Source: Candidatus Hydrogenedentota bacterium
Lineage (GTDB): Bacteria > Hydrogenedentota > Hydrogenedentia > Hydrogenedentales > CAILVY01
DNA length: 64,000 nucleotides
NCBI GenBank assembly: GCA_029565395.1
Contig: JAKQOG010000278.1
Span: 33,542-97,541 of the forward strand
Direction of reading: 5' to 3'
Position numbers and translations under genes: made by a program. The notes under the pieces are model-generated. The model had not been told where the DNA came from, searched no databases, and worked only from the letters and a program-made list of their open reading frames with translations. How positions within the stretch are numbered: the first letter of the stretch is position 1; each line of letters begins with the position of its first letter. Below are positions 17,637-26,407 of the stretch, piece after piece.

Positions 17637-20600
17637 TTATTTTAATGTGGGGCAATATCCGTCCTCGCTGCTTTCGCAGAGTTGGTAGCCCTTGGAGTTG
17701 TAGAACTGGATTAGGCGCAGCAATTCGTGGAGGGAGATTTTCCAGTCTTGCGGATCATAGTCGGAGGCGTGGGGGCTGCAGCTTGTGCTGCCTTCATAGG
17801 GGGCGTATCCGTCTTCGGTGTCGGCCTGGCAGTGATAGGCGCGGGAGTTGTAGAGTTGTATCGCCCGCAGCAGTTCGCTCATGGAAACGATCCAGTTCTG
17901 GTCTCTGTCCGCGGAGTGTATGCCGGGCGTGTTGGGAGTGCTGCCTTCCAGTTCGATGGTGATTTCATGGCCTTTGACCTCGTCCCGGACCTCGGGCTTG
18001 TAATAGCAGTAGGCGTAGCTGTCCGGTGTAAGGGCGCGCACGGGGAATCGGGCCAAAAGTTGGTAATTCAAGGTGATTTCCTGCCCTGAATCCATGTTTT
18101 CGATATACAGGATCACCTTGCGGCCCGCCACCTCGTAGCGTTTGATGAGACCAGCTTCCATCAAGGCGGTCAAGGAGGCACTCACGGGGGTGAAGCCCGT
18201 GGGCACGCCTACATCCAACAACAGCATGCCCGAAGCATGTTCCGGGTCAGGCGTTTCGCCTTCCAGTTCGCCTTCCTCGGTAATTTCAGGATCCGCGAAA
18301 TGCACCACCACCGTAACATCCACAATATCGTCCACTTCAACGTGATCGGCGCTGTAGGTGATATCGAAATCTATGCTGTCCACGGGAATCTCTTCCGGCA
18401 GCAGTTCATTATACTTGCGCACAAGCTGGTAACCGGCCCTTCCCGTTCCTTCTGCGCGTAGTTCTAACTGATCGCCCTGCGGGATCTCCACCTGCTGGAG
18501 AACGTCGAAGTTGTCCGAATTCACGGTGAACTGGGCAAGCACGGTGCCGGTCTTTTCGCCTTCATAGGGGGTATCGGGGATATCATATGCAGTCAGTGTA
18601 AGGTTGATATCCCTGTTTTGCCCCGTGGCGGCGGTGAGCAGGGCTTCTATGGCCATAACCGTATCCTGAGTGTTTCCATAGCCGCCGAGACTGTTGCTGT
18701 TCGCGGCAATCCAGGCGACGGCATCGTTCATGGCGGAATAATTTTCCGTTTCGAACAGCGCCAGTGCGGCATAAGACGTGGTTTCCACGGGATAAGGCTC
18801 CCAGTGGAATCCATTATCGTCAGAGATCGCGCGATCCATGAGGAGTCCGATGGCGGTGGTTGCGGCGGAATGTTCCAGCCGGGCCAGGGCCAACGCTGCT
18901 ATCGCCAATGCGTAGGAATTGTCTTCCACCGTGGTTAAGTTGGCCGCGAGGTAATCGGCCGCCTGGGTTAATCCAGACCATGAAGGGTCAAATTCATGCA
19001 AGGCCAGCGCAGTGAATGCGGTTAACGGGAACACGCCCTCCGCTCCGCCCATCATATCCTGGTGGTGCAAGAATCCCACTTGTGTCCAGGAACCGTTGGC
19101 AAGCTGATGGGCACTGATCCAGGTGGCGGCTTCATTAAGGATGGTGTCATCAATGGCGATCACATCGCAGGCGTTGCTGAACACTTTCAGGACAAATGCG
19201 GTGAGCCACAGGCTTCCTGATTCATCGTCTTCTCCGAATGCGGAAAAGGAGCCGTCATCATGCCGGTAGGTCAATTCCCGCTGGTATCCTGTTTGAACAA
19301 AACTCTCTGCCTTGGCGCGGATTTCCGGTGAGGCCTGATCGGTGGCATCGAGATACCGCAAGACTTGAACATCCGGGGCCATGTTGATCATGTTCTGCTC
19401 ACCGCAGCCAAAAGGCATATCAAGCAATTTGTCCAGGCCGTTGATCACCTTGGCCGCGATGCTGGGGGTCACGCTCAACAGCACTTTGCCCGAATCGGCG
19501 ACCGCATAGGTTGGAATGCTCCTGGAGAGTTGTATGGACTCTCCCGCGTTCAATGATCCGTTATCCACGATTTCACGCGGAGTGCCTTCGGCTTCCACCA
19601 GCAGCGGCTTGCGCACTGCGTCGGCGCGTTCGGGAGATCTTAGCGTTACTTCCACGATATGGGTTCCCAGCATAGTGGGTTGAATGAGAAACGACGCCGC
19701 GCTTACCGAGTTGGCGGATACGTCCACCGTCACGGTATCGTCGCTCAACAACGTGAACCAATCCTCGCAGGTGAGTTCCACCTGAACGCTCTGGGGGTTG
19801 TCAAGATAGTTGTAGATTTGCACGCGGACCGGAAACAGTTCGCCCCTTGTTACCGCATACGGCAGATCCGGTTCGCCAAAGAATTCCTGGAAGACTACCA
19901 GTTCCGATTCGGCGATGCCAACTCCCGCGCCGGAGGTGGCCACGGCATGCAGTTTCCAGGTGGTGATGGAGTCCGGGGCGGTGAGGTCGAGTTGCGCGGC
20001 GCCTGATGCGTCCGTCATGAGTTCCGGCATCCAAACCCACGTTTCCGGGAAGAATTGGCGGACACGCGTTACTTCCGCGAGACCGCCATTGGTTTCTCCT
20101 TCTCCATCCGTAGGCGGCTCTCCCTCAGCCTGGCCTTCCATCTCCCACTCCCATTCTCCTTCTCCTCCTCCAGCCCAATCCCACCAATCCCACCATTGAT
20201 CCGGGCTTTCAGGGATTGTCATGCCGGGATCGGACATCACTTGGTATCCGGCGCCGGTCAATATGTCGTACGCACCATAGGGATGATATTCCTGCTGAGG
20301 TTCCATATAGAGGGATTCCAGTTCCTCGAAGACTTCCCGAAGGTTCAACCGGCCTTGATTCAGGGCATAGACGGATTCGTCGACGATGGATACGCCGATC
20401 ATGGCTTCCTGCTGTGCCTGCAAATTCACCTGCACGGGATCACCCGGCAGCACTTGATCCGCGCTGAATGCGGTCTCAAGACCCGTGGCGGTGGGCGCCG
20501 TCACCTCAAACGACAGGGAATCGGCGGAGATTTCGTTATTTGGATTGATTACGTAGGCCACCACCTTTGCGGAGGGCGACATGGCCGGAGTTGCGGTAAA

Positions 20601-22097
20601 TGTGATTTCCGGCTGAGTGGTATACGCGGAAAAGACGGTGTGGCCGGCCGCGAAGACGTCATAGTATATGGTGGTGGCGGCGGTGGCAATGACTTGGAAC
20701 GTTACGGTATGTCCGGCTTCCACTGGGCCGGATCCGGTGCGCACCAGGTGAATGAAATTCGACGAGGGAGAATAGGCGCCATAGATCGTGGCTTGGGCGG
20801 AGGCGTATTGTCCCTCGGTTGTTACAGAGGTGTACAGGTCCGCTCGAACCACATTCGGGGGAGGCGAAAGAGTTATCCAGGCAACGCCGTCCGTTGTAGA
20901 GAAGGGCAACGATTCATTGGAGGTCCATTCGTAGTAATAGCCCCATTCGTCCCCTCCACCCAAGGTGGCATAACTTACGTTGACGGTTCCGGAGACGTCA
21001 ACGGGTATGCCGTTAGGCGTGCTGGCCACGACAGCGGCCTCACATGGAGTTTCAGAGATTAACCGTTGCGCTGCCGGGATAAGCTGCAATTGCAGTCCTG
21101 ACTGCGGGACCTTGAAAAACTCCGAGATTGTTTCTTTATGCCCGGAGGTGTCGGTAACGGTTACTTCAAGCAATAGATTGCCCGCACCGCCGTTGGCCGG
21201 CGTGCCCGCGACATAATTGACGGCAGGCAGGTCGAATTCGAGTTGGCCATTCGACAGTGCGCCGCTATAGGTGGCGTATGCGTCCCACACCCCGATATAG
21301 CGGCTGGCAACGATATCCACCGTTCCCTCGATGGGCTGGCCGAAGAAATAGAACGCTGACACCGAACCTCGTACCGGATCACTCACGAGGAAATACTCCT
21401 GATCCGCCTGAATATCCAGGTTGAACTTGGGCAGCACGTATTTTTCCACCCGCACGTCCACGGACGTTTTTGAGGCATCTTTTCGGGCGGTGATTTTCCA
21501 CGTTCCGAAATTCACTTCGGAGGCCAGGGGAAGTTCGAACGGCGCCACCCCGAAGCTGTTCGAGGTCACCTCCTGTTGAAACAGCTTGATGCTCTTGGCG
21601 TCTGTAATGACAAGTTCCACGGTTCCCGCCGTGGGCATCAATTCCTGATTCAGCAGCAACACCCGGCCATGAATGGTTTGTCCGGGTTTGTAGATCGGTT
21701 TGTCCGTTTCCACGAATAAGACCGGCACCGCGATAACGCTTACCGATGATTGCAGGGTAATCCCTGCCGTGGACGACTGCACCTTGACCTGATACGTGCC
21801 GGGGGATATAGCCGGTGTGGAAAACGTGCCGAAGAAGCGGCCCTGCGCACCGGTGGTTCCGCTGGTTAAGGGATACGTCTGGGGATCGCCGTTTTTTTCG
21901 AGCCAGACTGAAACGGCCACATCCGCCGGGCTTCGGTCGGACGTATAGATGCTGGTAACCGTGATGGAACTCGTTCCTCCTGTATAGAGACTCTTTGGGG
22001 CGAGCGCCATGATGGAGATTTGACCGTCCGCGCTTGCCGCGGCAGTCCATAGAAGCAGTCCCGCCAGAAGGCCTTGAATTGACCCTAAGTAACGCAT
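17637..22097 (-). CDS. Secreted alpha-2-macroglobulin-like protein with thioester and tandem dockerin-like module
   Basis: 1486 residues with a signal peptide (YLGSIQGLLAGLLLWTAAASA). The N-terminal half is a series of macroglobulin beta-domains (PVLFVETDKPIYKPGQTIHG is the classic MG2 start). A Trp/Glu/Gly-rich segment around residues 640-690 sits where a bait region is expected, followed by FFPETWVWMPELMTDASG and WKLHAVATS. The thioester motif GCGEQ is at 897-901 (Cys898, Gln901), followed by the alpha-helical thioester domain and a receptor-binding-like domain (about 1270-1380). The last 95 residues are the duplicated SMSELLRAIQLYNS module. Such proteins trap proteases by covalent coupling. 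Bacterial members are often lipoproteins next to a penicillin-binding protein; this one has neither feature. Its terminator has been used as an intron target. Confidence 0.88.
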   Translation of the reverse strand: MRYLGSIQGLLAGLLLWTAAASADGQISIMALAPKSLYTGGTSSITVTSIYTSDRSPADVAVSVWLEKNGDPQTYPLTSGTTGAQGRFFGTFSTPAISPGTYQVKVQSSTAGITLQSSVSVIAVPVLFVETDKPIYKPGQTIHGRVLLLNQELMPTAGTVELVITDAKSIKLFQQEVTSNSFGVAPFELPLASEVNFGTWKITARKDASKTSVDVRVEKYVLPKFNLDIQADQEYFLVSDPVRGSVSAFYFFGQPIEGTVDIVASRYIGVWDAYATYSGALSNGQLEFDLPAVNYVAGTPANGGAGNLLLEVTVTDTSGHKETISEFFKVPQSGLQLQLIPAAQRLISETPCEAAVVASTPNGIPVDVSGTVNVSYATLGGGDEWGYYYEWTSNESLPFSTTDGVAWITLSPPPNVVRADLYTSVTTEGQYASAQATIYGAYSPSSNFIHLVRTGSGPVEAGHTVTFQVIATAATTIYYDVFAAGHTVFSAYTTQPEITFTATPAMSPSAKVVAYVINPNNEISADSLSFEVTAPTATGLETAFSADQVLPGDPVQVNLQAQQEAMIGVSIVDESVYALNQGRLNLREVFEELESLYMEPQQEYHPYGAYDILTGAGYQVMSDPGMTIPESPDQWWDWWDWAGGGEGEWEWEMEGQAEGEPPTDGEGETNGGLAEVTRVRQFFPETWVWMPELMTDASGAAQLDLTAPDSITTWKLHAVATSGAGVGIAESELVVFQEFFGEPDLPYAVTRGELFPVRVQIYNYLDNPQSVQVELTCEDWFTLLSDDTVTVDVSANSVSAASFLIQPTMLGTHIVEVTLRSPERADAVRKPLLVEAEGTPREIVDNGSLNAGESIQLSRSIPTYAVADSGKVLLSVTPSIAAKVINGLDKLLDMPFGCGEQNMINMAPDVQVLRYLDATDQASPEIRAKAESFVQTGYQRELTYRHDDGSFSAFGEDDESGSLWLTAFVLKVFSNACDVIAIDDTILNEAATWISAHQLANGSWTQVGFLHHQDMMGGAEGVFPLTAFTALALHEFDPSWSGLTQAADYLAANLTTVEDNSYALAIAALALARLEHSAATTAIGLLMDRAISDDNGFHWEPYPVETTSYAALALFETENYSAMNDAVAWIAANSNSLGGYGNTQDTVMAIEALLTAATGQNRDINLTLTAYDIPDTPYEGEKTGTVLAQFTVNSDNFDVLQQVEIPQGDQLELRAEGTGRAGYQLVRKYNELLPEEIPVDSIDFDITYSADHVEVDDIVDVTVVVHFADPEITEEGELEGETPDPEHASGMLLLDVGVPTGFTPVSASLTALMEAGLIKRYEVAGRKVILYIENMDSGQEITLNYQLLARFPVRALTPDSYAYCYYKPEVRDEVKGHEITIELEGSTPNTPGIHSADRDQNWIVSMSELLRAIQLYNSRAYHCQADTEDGYAPYEGSTSCSPHASDYDPQDWKISLHELLRLIQFYNSKGYQLCESSEDGYCPTLK

Positions 22098-22314
22098 AAC
22101 CCATTCCCTTCTGTTTTTGCTGGTATTTAAACAAACCTCCAGCCGTTCTCCGCTAACGCCCCCTCGCAGCCATGACCCTTATCCTAGTAAAGATATTCTA
22201 GCACACCTGATTACTTCTTGGAAACAGAAATTTTGCTGGTTCAGGGTGTCAAAAGGGATAGAAATGGCAGGAATATTGCTTTCTGGATATAGAATCGAAC
22301 AGTCTGTCTGAAAA

Positions 22315-23190
22315 CTATCGCCGGTCCAAGGTGAGAGCGCGGCAGATATGGGAGGCGGCACGGGACTTGTTCAGGACGTAGAAATGGACGCCGGGAACGC
22401 CCTGTTCGAGCAGTTCCTCGACTTGACGTGTGGCGTAGTAGACGCCGACGGAGAATTGGCCTTCGGCGTCTTCTCCGTGCCGTTCCAGGCGCTGCACCAG
22501 TTTTGGGGTCAATTTCGCGCCGCACAGCTTGGTGATCCGCTTGACTTGCGTAAGATTGGTCACGGGCAGGATGCCCGGAACGATGGGCACGGTAATCCCG
22601 GCGCGCGCACACCGCTCCCGGAATTGGAAGAAGTCCGTGTTGTCATAAAAAAGTTGTGAAATCACCGCATCCGCTCCCGCATCCACCTTCTTCTTGAGAA
22701 AATCGATGTCGGCATCCATGCTGGCGGCTTCCGGATGTTTTTCGGGATAGCCCGCCACGAGAACACTGATTTCCGGGAACTCGGCGCGCAGGAGCGCCAC
22801 CAGTTCATTGGCGTGGTGAAAACCATCCGGAGCGGGGGTGAACGAGCCTTCTTTCGGAGGATCGCCGCGCAGTGCGACAATCCCGGAAACGCCGCGCTCG
22901 ATCGCTTGCGCAATGTAGTTCCGTAAGGATTCCTGCCCCATGCCAAGACAGGCGAGATGGGCAACCATCGGGATGTCCGGGTAGTCCTCGCGAATCCACC
23001 GCAACACTTCGAGCGTATTGTCCCGGTTGGACCCCCCCGCGCCATAGGTGCAGGTAACAAAAGAGGGATTGCAGGTGGCCAGTTCCTTGAAATGTTCAAA
23101 GAGGTTCGCCATCCCTTTCCATTTCTTGGGCGGAAACAGTTCGAAGGAAATGACCAGTTTCTGTTGCTTATATAGATTCGCTATGTTCAC
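22315..23190 (-). CDS. metF: 5,10-methylenetetrahydrofolate reductase
   Basis: 291 residues, full length for bacterial MetF. It reduces methylene-THF to methyl-THF, feeding methionine synthesis. Visible family motifs: VISFELFPPKK, FVTCTYGAGGSNRDNTLE, ACLGMGQESLRNYI, GIVALRGDPP, LVAGYPEKHPEA, ADAVISQLFYDNTDFFQF, GILPVTNLTQVKRI and a C-terminal GVHFYVLNKS. The start is a GTG at 23190 with only a weak purine-rich site upstream. It stands alone: the macroglobulin gene lies over 200 bases downstream on the same strand, and the opposite-strand repeat region lies upstream. The 217 bases between it and 22097 hold nothing I recognise. Confidence 0.93.
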   Translation of the reverse strand: MNIANLYKQQKLVISFELFPPKKWKGMANLFEHFKELATCNPSFVTCTYGAGGSNRDNTLEVLRWIREDYPDIPMVAHLACLGMGQESLRNYIAQAIERGVSGIVALRGDPPKEGSFTPAPDGFHHANELVALLRAEFPEISVLVAGYPEKHPEAASMDADIDFLKKKVDAGADAVISQLFYDNTDFFQFRERCARAGITVPIVPGILPVTNLTQVKRITKLCGAKLTPKLVQRLERHGEDAEGQFSVGVYYATRQVEELLEQGVPGVHFYVLNKSRAASHICRALTLDRR

Positions 23191-23372
23191 GGTTTCACTT
23201 TCTTGCAGAGTTTCACTTTATAAAGGTTATTGTAAAGGATTTTTCTGGCGGTTGCCAGACTTGTTTGACGCTGGCGTTTAGTGTGGTGAATTCTGTAGAC
23301 AATCATGAGTAGACATCACACAATGTTTATTTGTCATTGCTTCGCTCCACTGCTAAGAAAGCGGCCATGATC

Positions 23373-23456
23373 GGGAGGGCGAGGCTCCCGCCGAGCCGTA
23401 AAAAAATATGTTTTGTTGATCTTGTTCTGACGGCTCGGCGGGAGCCTCGCCCTCCC
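23373..23456. repeat. MITE-like perfect 27-bp inverted repeat
   Basis: The arms 23373-23399 and 23430-23456 are perfect reverse complements over 27 bases (GGGAGGGCGAGGCTCCCGCC... outward), separated by an A/T-rich 30-base loop. It sits in the 521-base gap between metF and the gene at 23712. GC-rich arms with this flavour are, to my memory, dispersed in several Planctomycetes/Verrucomicrobia-type genomes. I see no gene in the gap; an open frame across this element (23331-23642) looks spurious. Confidence 0.8.
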
Positions 23457-23605
23457 AACCTCGCATTTTACTTTCTTCTACGAATCGCCGCCGAAGGAGG
23501 TGGGCAACTTACAGCGATGACAAACGAGTCTGCAGGTTGGGGAAATATGCGGGATAGGACATGCCGGAACCCGCGCTCATGGATTGTCTCGGCGCCTGGG
23601 ATGCG

Positions 23606-23634
23606 TTGCGGAAACGGGCAGGGAGGTTTATACT
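23606..23634 (+). promoter_or_regulatory. Sigma-70-like promoter
   Basis: TTGCGG (23606-23611), a 17-base spacer and TATACT (23629-23634), about 78 bases upstream of the ATG at 23712. The same TTGCGG -35 with a 17-base spacer occurs before the ABC transporter at 26353. Confidence 0.55.
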
Positions 23635-23711
23635 ATGCTTAGTACTGATAAGGGTAAACCATGAATGTGGTGAGGATGTTAACAATATCTTCGGATTAGG
23701 GAGATAGAGTC

Positions 23712-24959
23712 ATGGCAGGTAATTGCAAAGGGAAGATCGTTTTCGTTGTGATGATATTGGCGGGGATTTGCGCGCCGGTGATCGCGCAAACGCATTCGGC
23801 GGATGTGAACGGGGATTCTGCGATTAGTCTGAGTGAATTGCTGCGGGTAATCCAGTTCTATAACTCGGAGGGATTTCATTGTGAGGCGGGGACGGAGGAC
23901 GGGTACGCGCCGGGGACGGGCGAACAGACATGTGATCTGCATGATAGTGACTATATTCCGCAGGATTGGCATATCAATCTGTCGGAATTGCTTCGCATTA
24001 TCCAGTTCTTTAATTTCGGCGGATACCATATTGAGGAAGACACTGAGGATGGGTATGCTCCTAACATACCAATTGAGGAAGGAGAAGGGGGTGCAGAGGG
24101 GGAAGGTGATGTTGAGGGAGTTGAGGAAGGTTCGGAAGAAGGTGCTATAGAGGGCATGGTGGAGGGAGAGGGCGGTGTTGAAGGACAGCCGGAAGGAGAG
24201 ATCTGTATTGAGGGGGAATGTGAGGAGACCATCTTGCTTCCGGGCGGGGTGCCGGTAGAGATGGTGTGGATACCTGGGGGCAGTTTTATGATGGGGCGGT
24301 ATTCGGATGAGCAGGACAGTTATTTTTGGGAAGATCCCCAGCATCCTGTAACCATACCAGGTTTCTGGATGGGGAAGTATGAATTAACGAAGGCGCAGTG
24401 GACGGCGGTGATGGGCACGATACCGTGGAGTGGGTATGATGATGTCCTTGATGATCCAAATAGCCCTGCGGAGTATGTATCATGGAACAATGCGCAATCG
24501 TTTCTCACAGCGATGAATACGTGTACTGGGTTGACATTCCGGCTACCCTCGGAGTCGGAGTGGGAGTATGCGTGCCGTGCAGGGACAACAACTCGGTTCT
24601 ACTGGGGGGATGATCCGGGGTATACGATAGGCAATGACTATTGCTGGTGGTATTATAATGCATACAATGTCGATGAGCGATATGCGCACATAGTGGGTTT
24701 GAAGCTTCCAAATTTATTTGGATTATTTGACATGAGTGGGAACGCGTGGGAATGGTGCGAGGACGATTGGCACTCGAATTATACCGGCGGGCCGACGGAC
24801 GGGACTTCCTGGGTGGATTCGCCCAGGGGCTCGTACCGTATGTTCCGGGGTGGCGGCGCCGCCAATGCCGATGACGCCGGTTCCTGCCGTTCAGCGGGTC
24901 GCGGCGGCATGGATACGTCGGGTGCAGGCAGCAGCCTCGGCTTCCGCCTCGCCAGGTGA
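23712..24959 (+). CDS. Secreted tandem dockerin-like module fused to formylglycine-enzyme (SUMF1)-fold domain
   Basis: 415 residues, start supported by AGGGAG. Signal peptide about 1-26 (IVFVVMILAGICAPVIAQT). Here the tandem module is N-terminal (about 28-120; ISLSELLRVIQFYNS and INLSELLRIIQFFNF), then a Glu-Gly linker (about 122-175), then a SUMF1/FGE-fold domain (about 178-415): VEMVWIPGGSFMMG, YELTKAQWTAVMG, FRLPSESEWEYACRAG, NLFGLFDMSGNAWEWCEDDW and LGFRLAR. True FGE has two catalytic cysteines in the last segment; here only one (GSCRSAGR) is present, so sulfatase activation is unlikely. The fold is C-type-lectin-like and commonly used as a variable ligand-binding scaffold. The C-terminus looks like a retroelement variable region (see 24840-24957). 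Confidence 0.8.
   Translation: MAGNCKGKIVFVVMILAGICAPVIAQTHSADVNGDSAISLSELLRVIQFYNSEGFHCEAGTEDGYAPGTGEQTCDLHDSDYIPQDWHINLSELLRIIQFFNFGGYHIEEDTEDGYAPNIPIEEGEGGAEGEGDVEGVEEGSEEGAIEGMVEGEGGVEGQPEGEICIEGECEETILLPGGVPVEMVWIPGGSFMMGRYSDEQDSYFWEDPQHPVTIPGFWMGKYELTKAQWTAVMGTIPWSGYDDVLDDPNSPAEYVSWNNAQSFLTAMNTCTGLTFRLPSESEWEYACRAGTTTRFYWGDDPGYTIGNDYCWWYYNAYNVDERYAHIVGLKLPNLFGLFDMSGNAWEWCEDDWHSNYTGGPTDGTSWVDSPRGSYRMFRGGGAANADDAGSCRSAGRGGMDTSGAGSSLGFRLAR
24840..24957 (+). other. Candidate diversity-generating retroelement variable region
   Basis: The last about 40 codons of the SUMF1-fold gene encode RGG...CRSAGR...LGFRLAR. In this family the intervening positions are often Asn codons in the template. 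Here they read Ala, Asp, Gly and Ser codons (GCC, GAT, GAC, GGT, TCC, AGC), which are single or double adenine changes of AAC or AAT. The 3' end is GC-rich (CTCGGCTTCCGCCTCGCC), as needed for the initiation site. No template repeat or retroelement-type reverse transcriptase lies in the window, so this stays a candidate. Confidence 0.4.
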
Positions 24960-25050
24960 TTGCCCCTTGCTTACTTTGTCACTTTGTTACTTGTGGAAAA
25001 CAGAGTAAGTCAGATACGAAATCTGAAGGATAAAATGGAAAAGGATAAAA

Positions 25051-25521
25051 ATGATGACAGGGCCGATGCGGGTATATGCGGACACGTCGGTATTTGGCGG
25101 GGCGTTGGACCCGGAATTCTCGGCGCTTTCCGAGCCTTTCTTTGACCGGGTGCGCGGGGGTGCCGTGGAACTTGTAGTTTCGGCTGTTGTAGTTGATGAA
25201 CTTGAGGGCGCTCCCCAAGCGGTATGTGATTTTTTTGAGGAACTGGCGCCCCTGATTGTGCGCGTGGAAGTCGATGAGGATGCGCGTGCTCTGCGGCAGG
25301 CTTACATGCGCGCAGAGATCGTTGGTCCCAGATGGAAAGCGGACGCGCTGCAAGTGGCTGTGGCGACCGTAAGCGGCTGCCGCGCCATCGTTAGCTGGAA
25401 TTTCAAGCATATTGTCAATTTCCGGCGCATTTTGTTGTATAATGAGGTTAATCAGGCGGAGGGGTATGCCCCCATAGCAATACATACCCCCCCAGAGGTG
25501 ATAATTGATGAAGAAGACTGA
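25051..25521 (+). CDS. PIN-domain protein, probable toxin RNase
   Basis: 156 residues. PIN features: an early acidic strand RVYADTSVFGGALD, VVSAVVVDELEGAP, KADALQVAVATVSGCRAIVSWNFKHIVNF. The spaced Asp, Glu and Asp residues fit a metal-dependent RNase active site. In VapC the fourth acidic position often follows this Trp; here it is Asn. Start choice is uncertain (ATG at 25051, or 25066 giving MRVYADTS). Its 3' end overlaps the start of the next small gene, a layout typical of translationally coupled toxin-antitoxin or partner pairs, although the toxin-first order is the less common one. Confidence 0.75.
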   Translation: MMTGPMRVYADTSVFGGALDPEFSALSEPFFDRVRGGAVELVVSAVVVDELEGAPQAVCDFFEELAPLIVRVEVDEDARALRQAYMRAEIVGPRWKADALQVAVATVSGCRAIVSWNFKHIVNFRRILLYNEVNQAEGYAPIAIHTPPEVIIDEED

Positions 25522-25696
25522 AAAAGAATTCGATTGCGTCGAAATGATGCACGCGGGCGCATTGCGCATTTATGAAGAAACCAAGGACATGACGAACGAG
25601 GAAGAGATGGAGTATTGGCGGCGCAAGAATGAAGAAGCCCGCCAGAAATTTCCACAGATGCGCGAAGCGGCCCAGGCAAACACCTCCCCCGGATGA
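25508..25696 (+). CDS. Small charged protein coupled to the PIN protein
   Basis: 62 residues starting at the ATG at 25508, inside the end of the PIN gene in another frame (a TTG one codon upstream is possible). Sequence is highly charged: MKKTEKEFDCVEMMHAGAL, then EETKDMTNEEEMEYWRRKNEE. I recall similar short proteins directly after PIN genes in other bacteria. It is a plausible antitoxin, but it has no recognisable DNA-binding motif. Confidence 0.6.
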   Translation: MKKTEKEFDCVEMMHAGALRIYEETKDMTNEEEMEYWRRKNEEARQKFPQMREAAQANTSPG

Positions 25697-25821
25697 AGCG
25701 TATTCCCGCTGCTCTGAAAATTCCCCGTACCCTCCACCCATTTTCATGGTTTCTGGGGGAATCTACGATTCATGGTAACTCGTTCCAAACTTGGGAAAGA
25801 GGAAAAGCTGAAGGAGGAGGT

Positions 25822-26055
25822 ATGAGTAGCCTACAGATGTCCTATTTCGCGCAGGAAGACGTTTTGCACCTTTTGATTTCCGATGAACCGGAGGCGGGAA
25901 GCGTCGAGTTGAGCCCGAACATCACGGCGGAGTTGAATGCTCAGGGCGCGTTAATCGGCATTGAAATTCTCCGGGCCAGCACGTTTATCCGGGACTTCAT
26001 CCTGGAATCGGTGCAAGGCAAGCTGATCGAATTGCCGCAGGTCAAATCGGCTTAA
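25822..26055 (+). CDS. DUF2283-like small protein
   Basis: 77 residues from the ATG at 25822 with AAGGAGGAGG just upstream. The open frame extends to 25693, but that part lacks a ribosome site and looks non-coding. The sequence (MSYFAQEDVLHLLISDEPEA, SPNITAELNAQGALIGIEIL) matches DUF2283, small beta-rich proteins of unknown function often found near toxin genes. No partner is seen downstream, where 352 bases without a gene hold a REP-like element and the transporter promoter. Confidence 0.65.
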   Translation: MSSLQMSYFAQEDVLHLLISDEPEAGSVELSPNITAELNAQGALIGIEILRASTFIRDFILESVQGKLIELPQVKSA

Positions 26056-26192
26056 GGATTTGCCGTGAAACCGGCGGCGCCTGGAATACCGACGGCAACA
26101 CTTGCCGATCAGTAAACCGCAACAAAACCCCGTCGAACACGAACGATATCTCCGGTTTCGCCCTATCAGGGCTCGAATGGGATTGCCATTTT

Positions 26193-26236
26193 CCCAGGGC
26201 GCTGCCCTGGGCTGGCATGTTTAAGCCCTTCGGGCT
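26193..26236 (-). repeat. REP-like palindromic element, copy 1
   Basis: Two adjacent hairpins: CCCAGGGC/GCCCTGGG with a three-base loop (26193-26211) and AGCCC-TTC-GGGCT (26224-26236). Read on the minus strand, the order matches the element at 59655-59706: a GCCCGAAGGGC-type hairpin, 10-12 bases, then an AGCCCAGGG...CCCTGGG hairpin. It lies in the 352-base gap before the transporter operon. Confidence 0.65.
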
Positions 26237-26352
26237 ACAAGATTCAACAAATCCTTTTCAAATCGCTGTCACATGGATCGATGGTTTCTACTTGTGGGTA
26301 ATGACAAGAGCACAACTTGGGAACGAGTGCTAAGAATAACCGGTCCGGACAT

Positions 26353-26381
26353 TTGCGGTGTTGGGTAAAAAAGGGTAGAGT
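26353..26381 (+). promoter_or_regulatory. Candidate promoter of the sugar ABC operon
   Basis: TTGCGG (26353-26358), a 17-base spacer and TAGAGT (26376-26381), 26 bases before the start at 26408. Confidence 0.45.
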
Positions 26382-26407
26382 AGGGCGGGTTGAGAAGGAG
26401 ATCTCCC

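Noticed and set aside
20055..21062. A 335-residue plus-strand frame inside the macroglobulin gene
   Set aside because: It is antisense to conserved macroglobulin domains.
23331..23642. A 103-residue open frame upstream of the SUMF1-fold gene
   Set aside because: It runs through the 27-bp inverted repeat, has no ribosome site and no protein-like composition.
23712..24959. Calling the SUMF1-fold protein an active sulfatase-maturing enzyme for the sulfatase at 36269
   Set aside because: Only one cysteine is present in the active-site segment, and the C-terminus looks like a variable binding surface.
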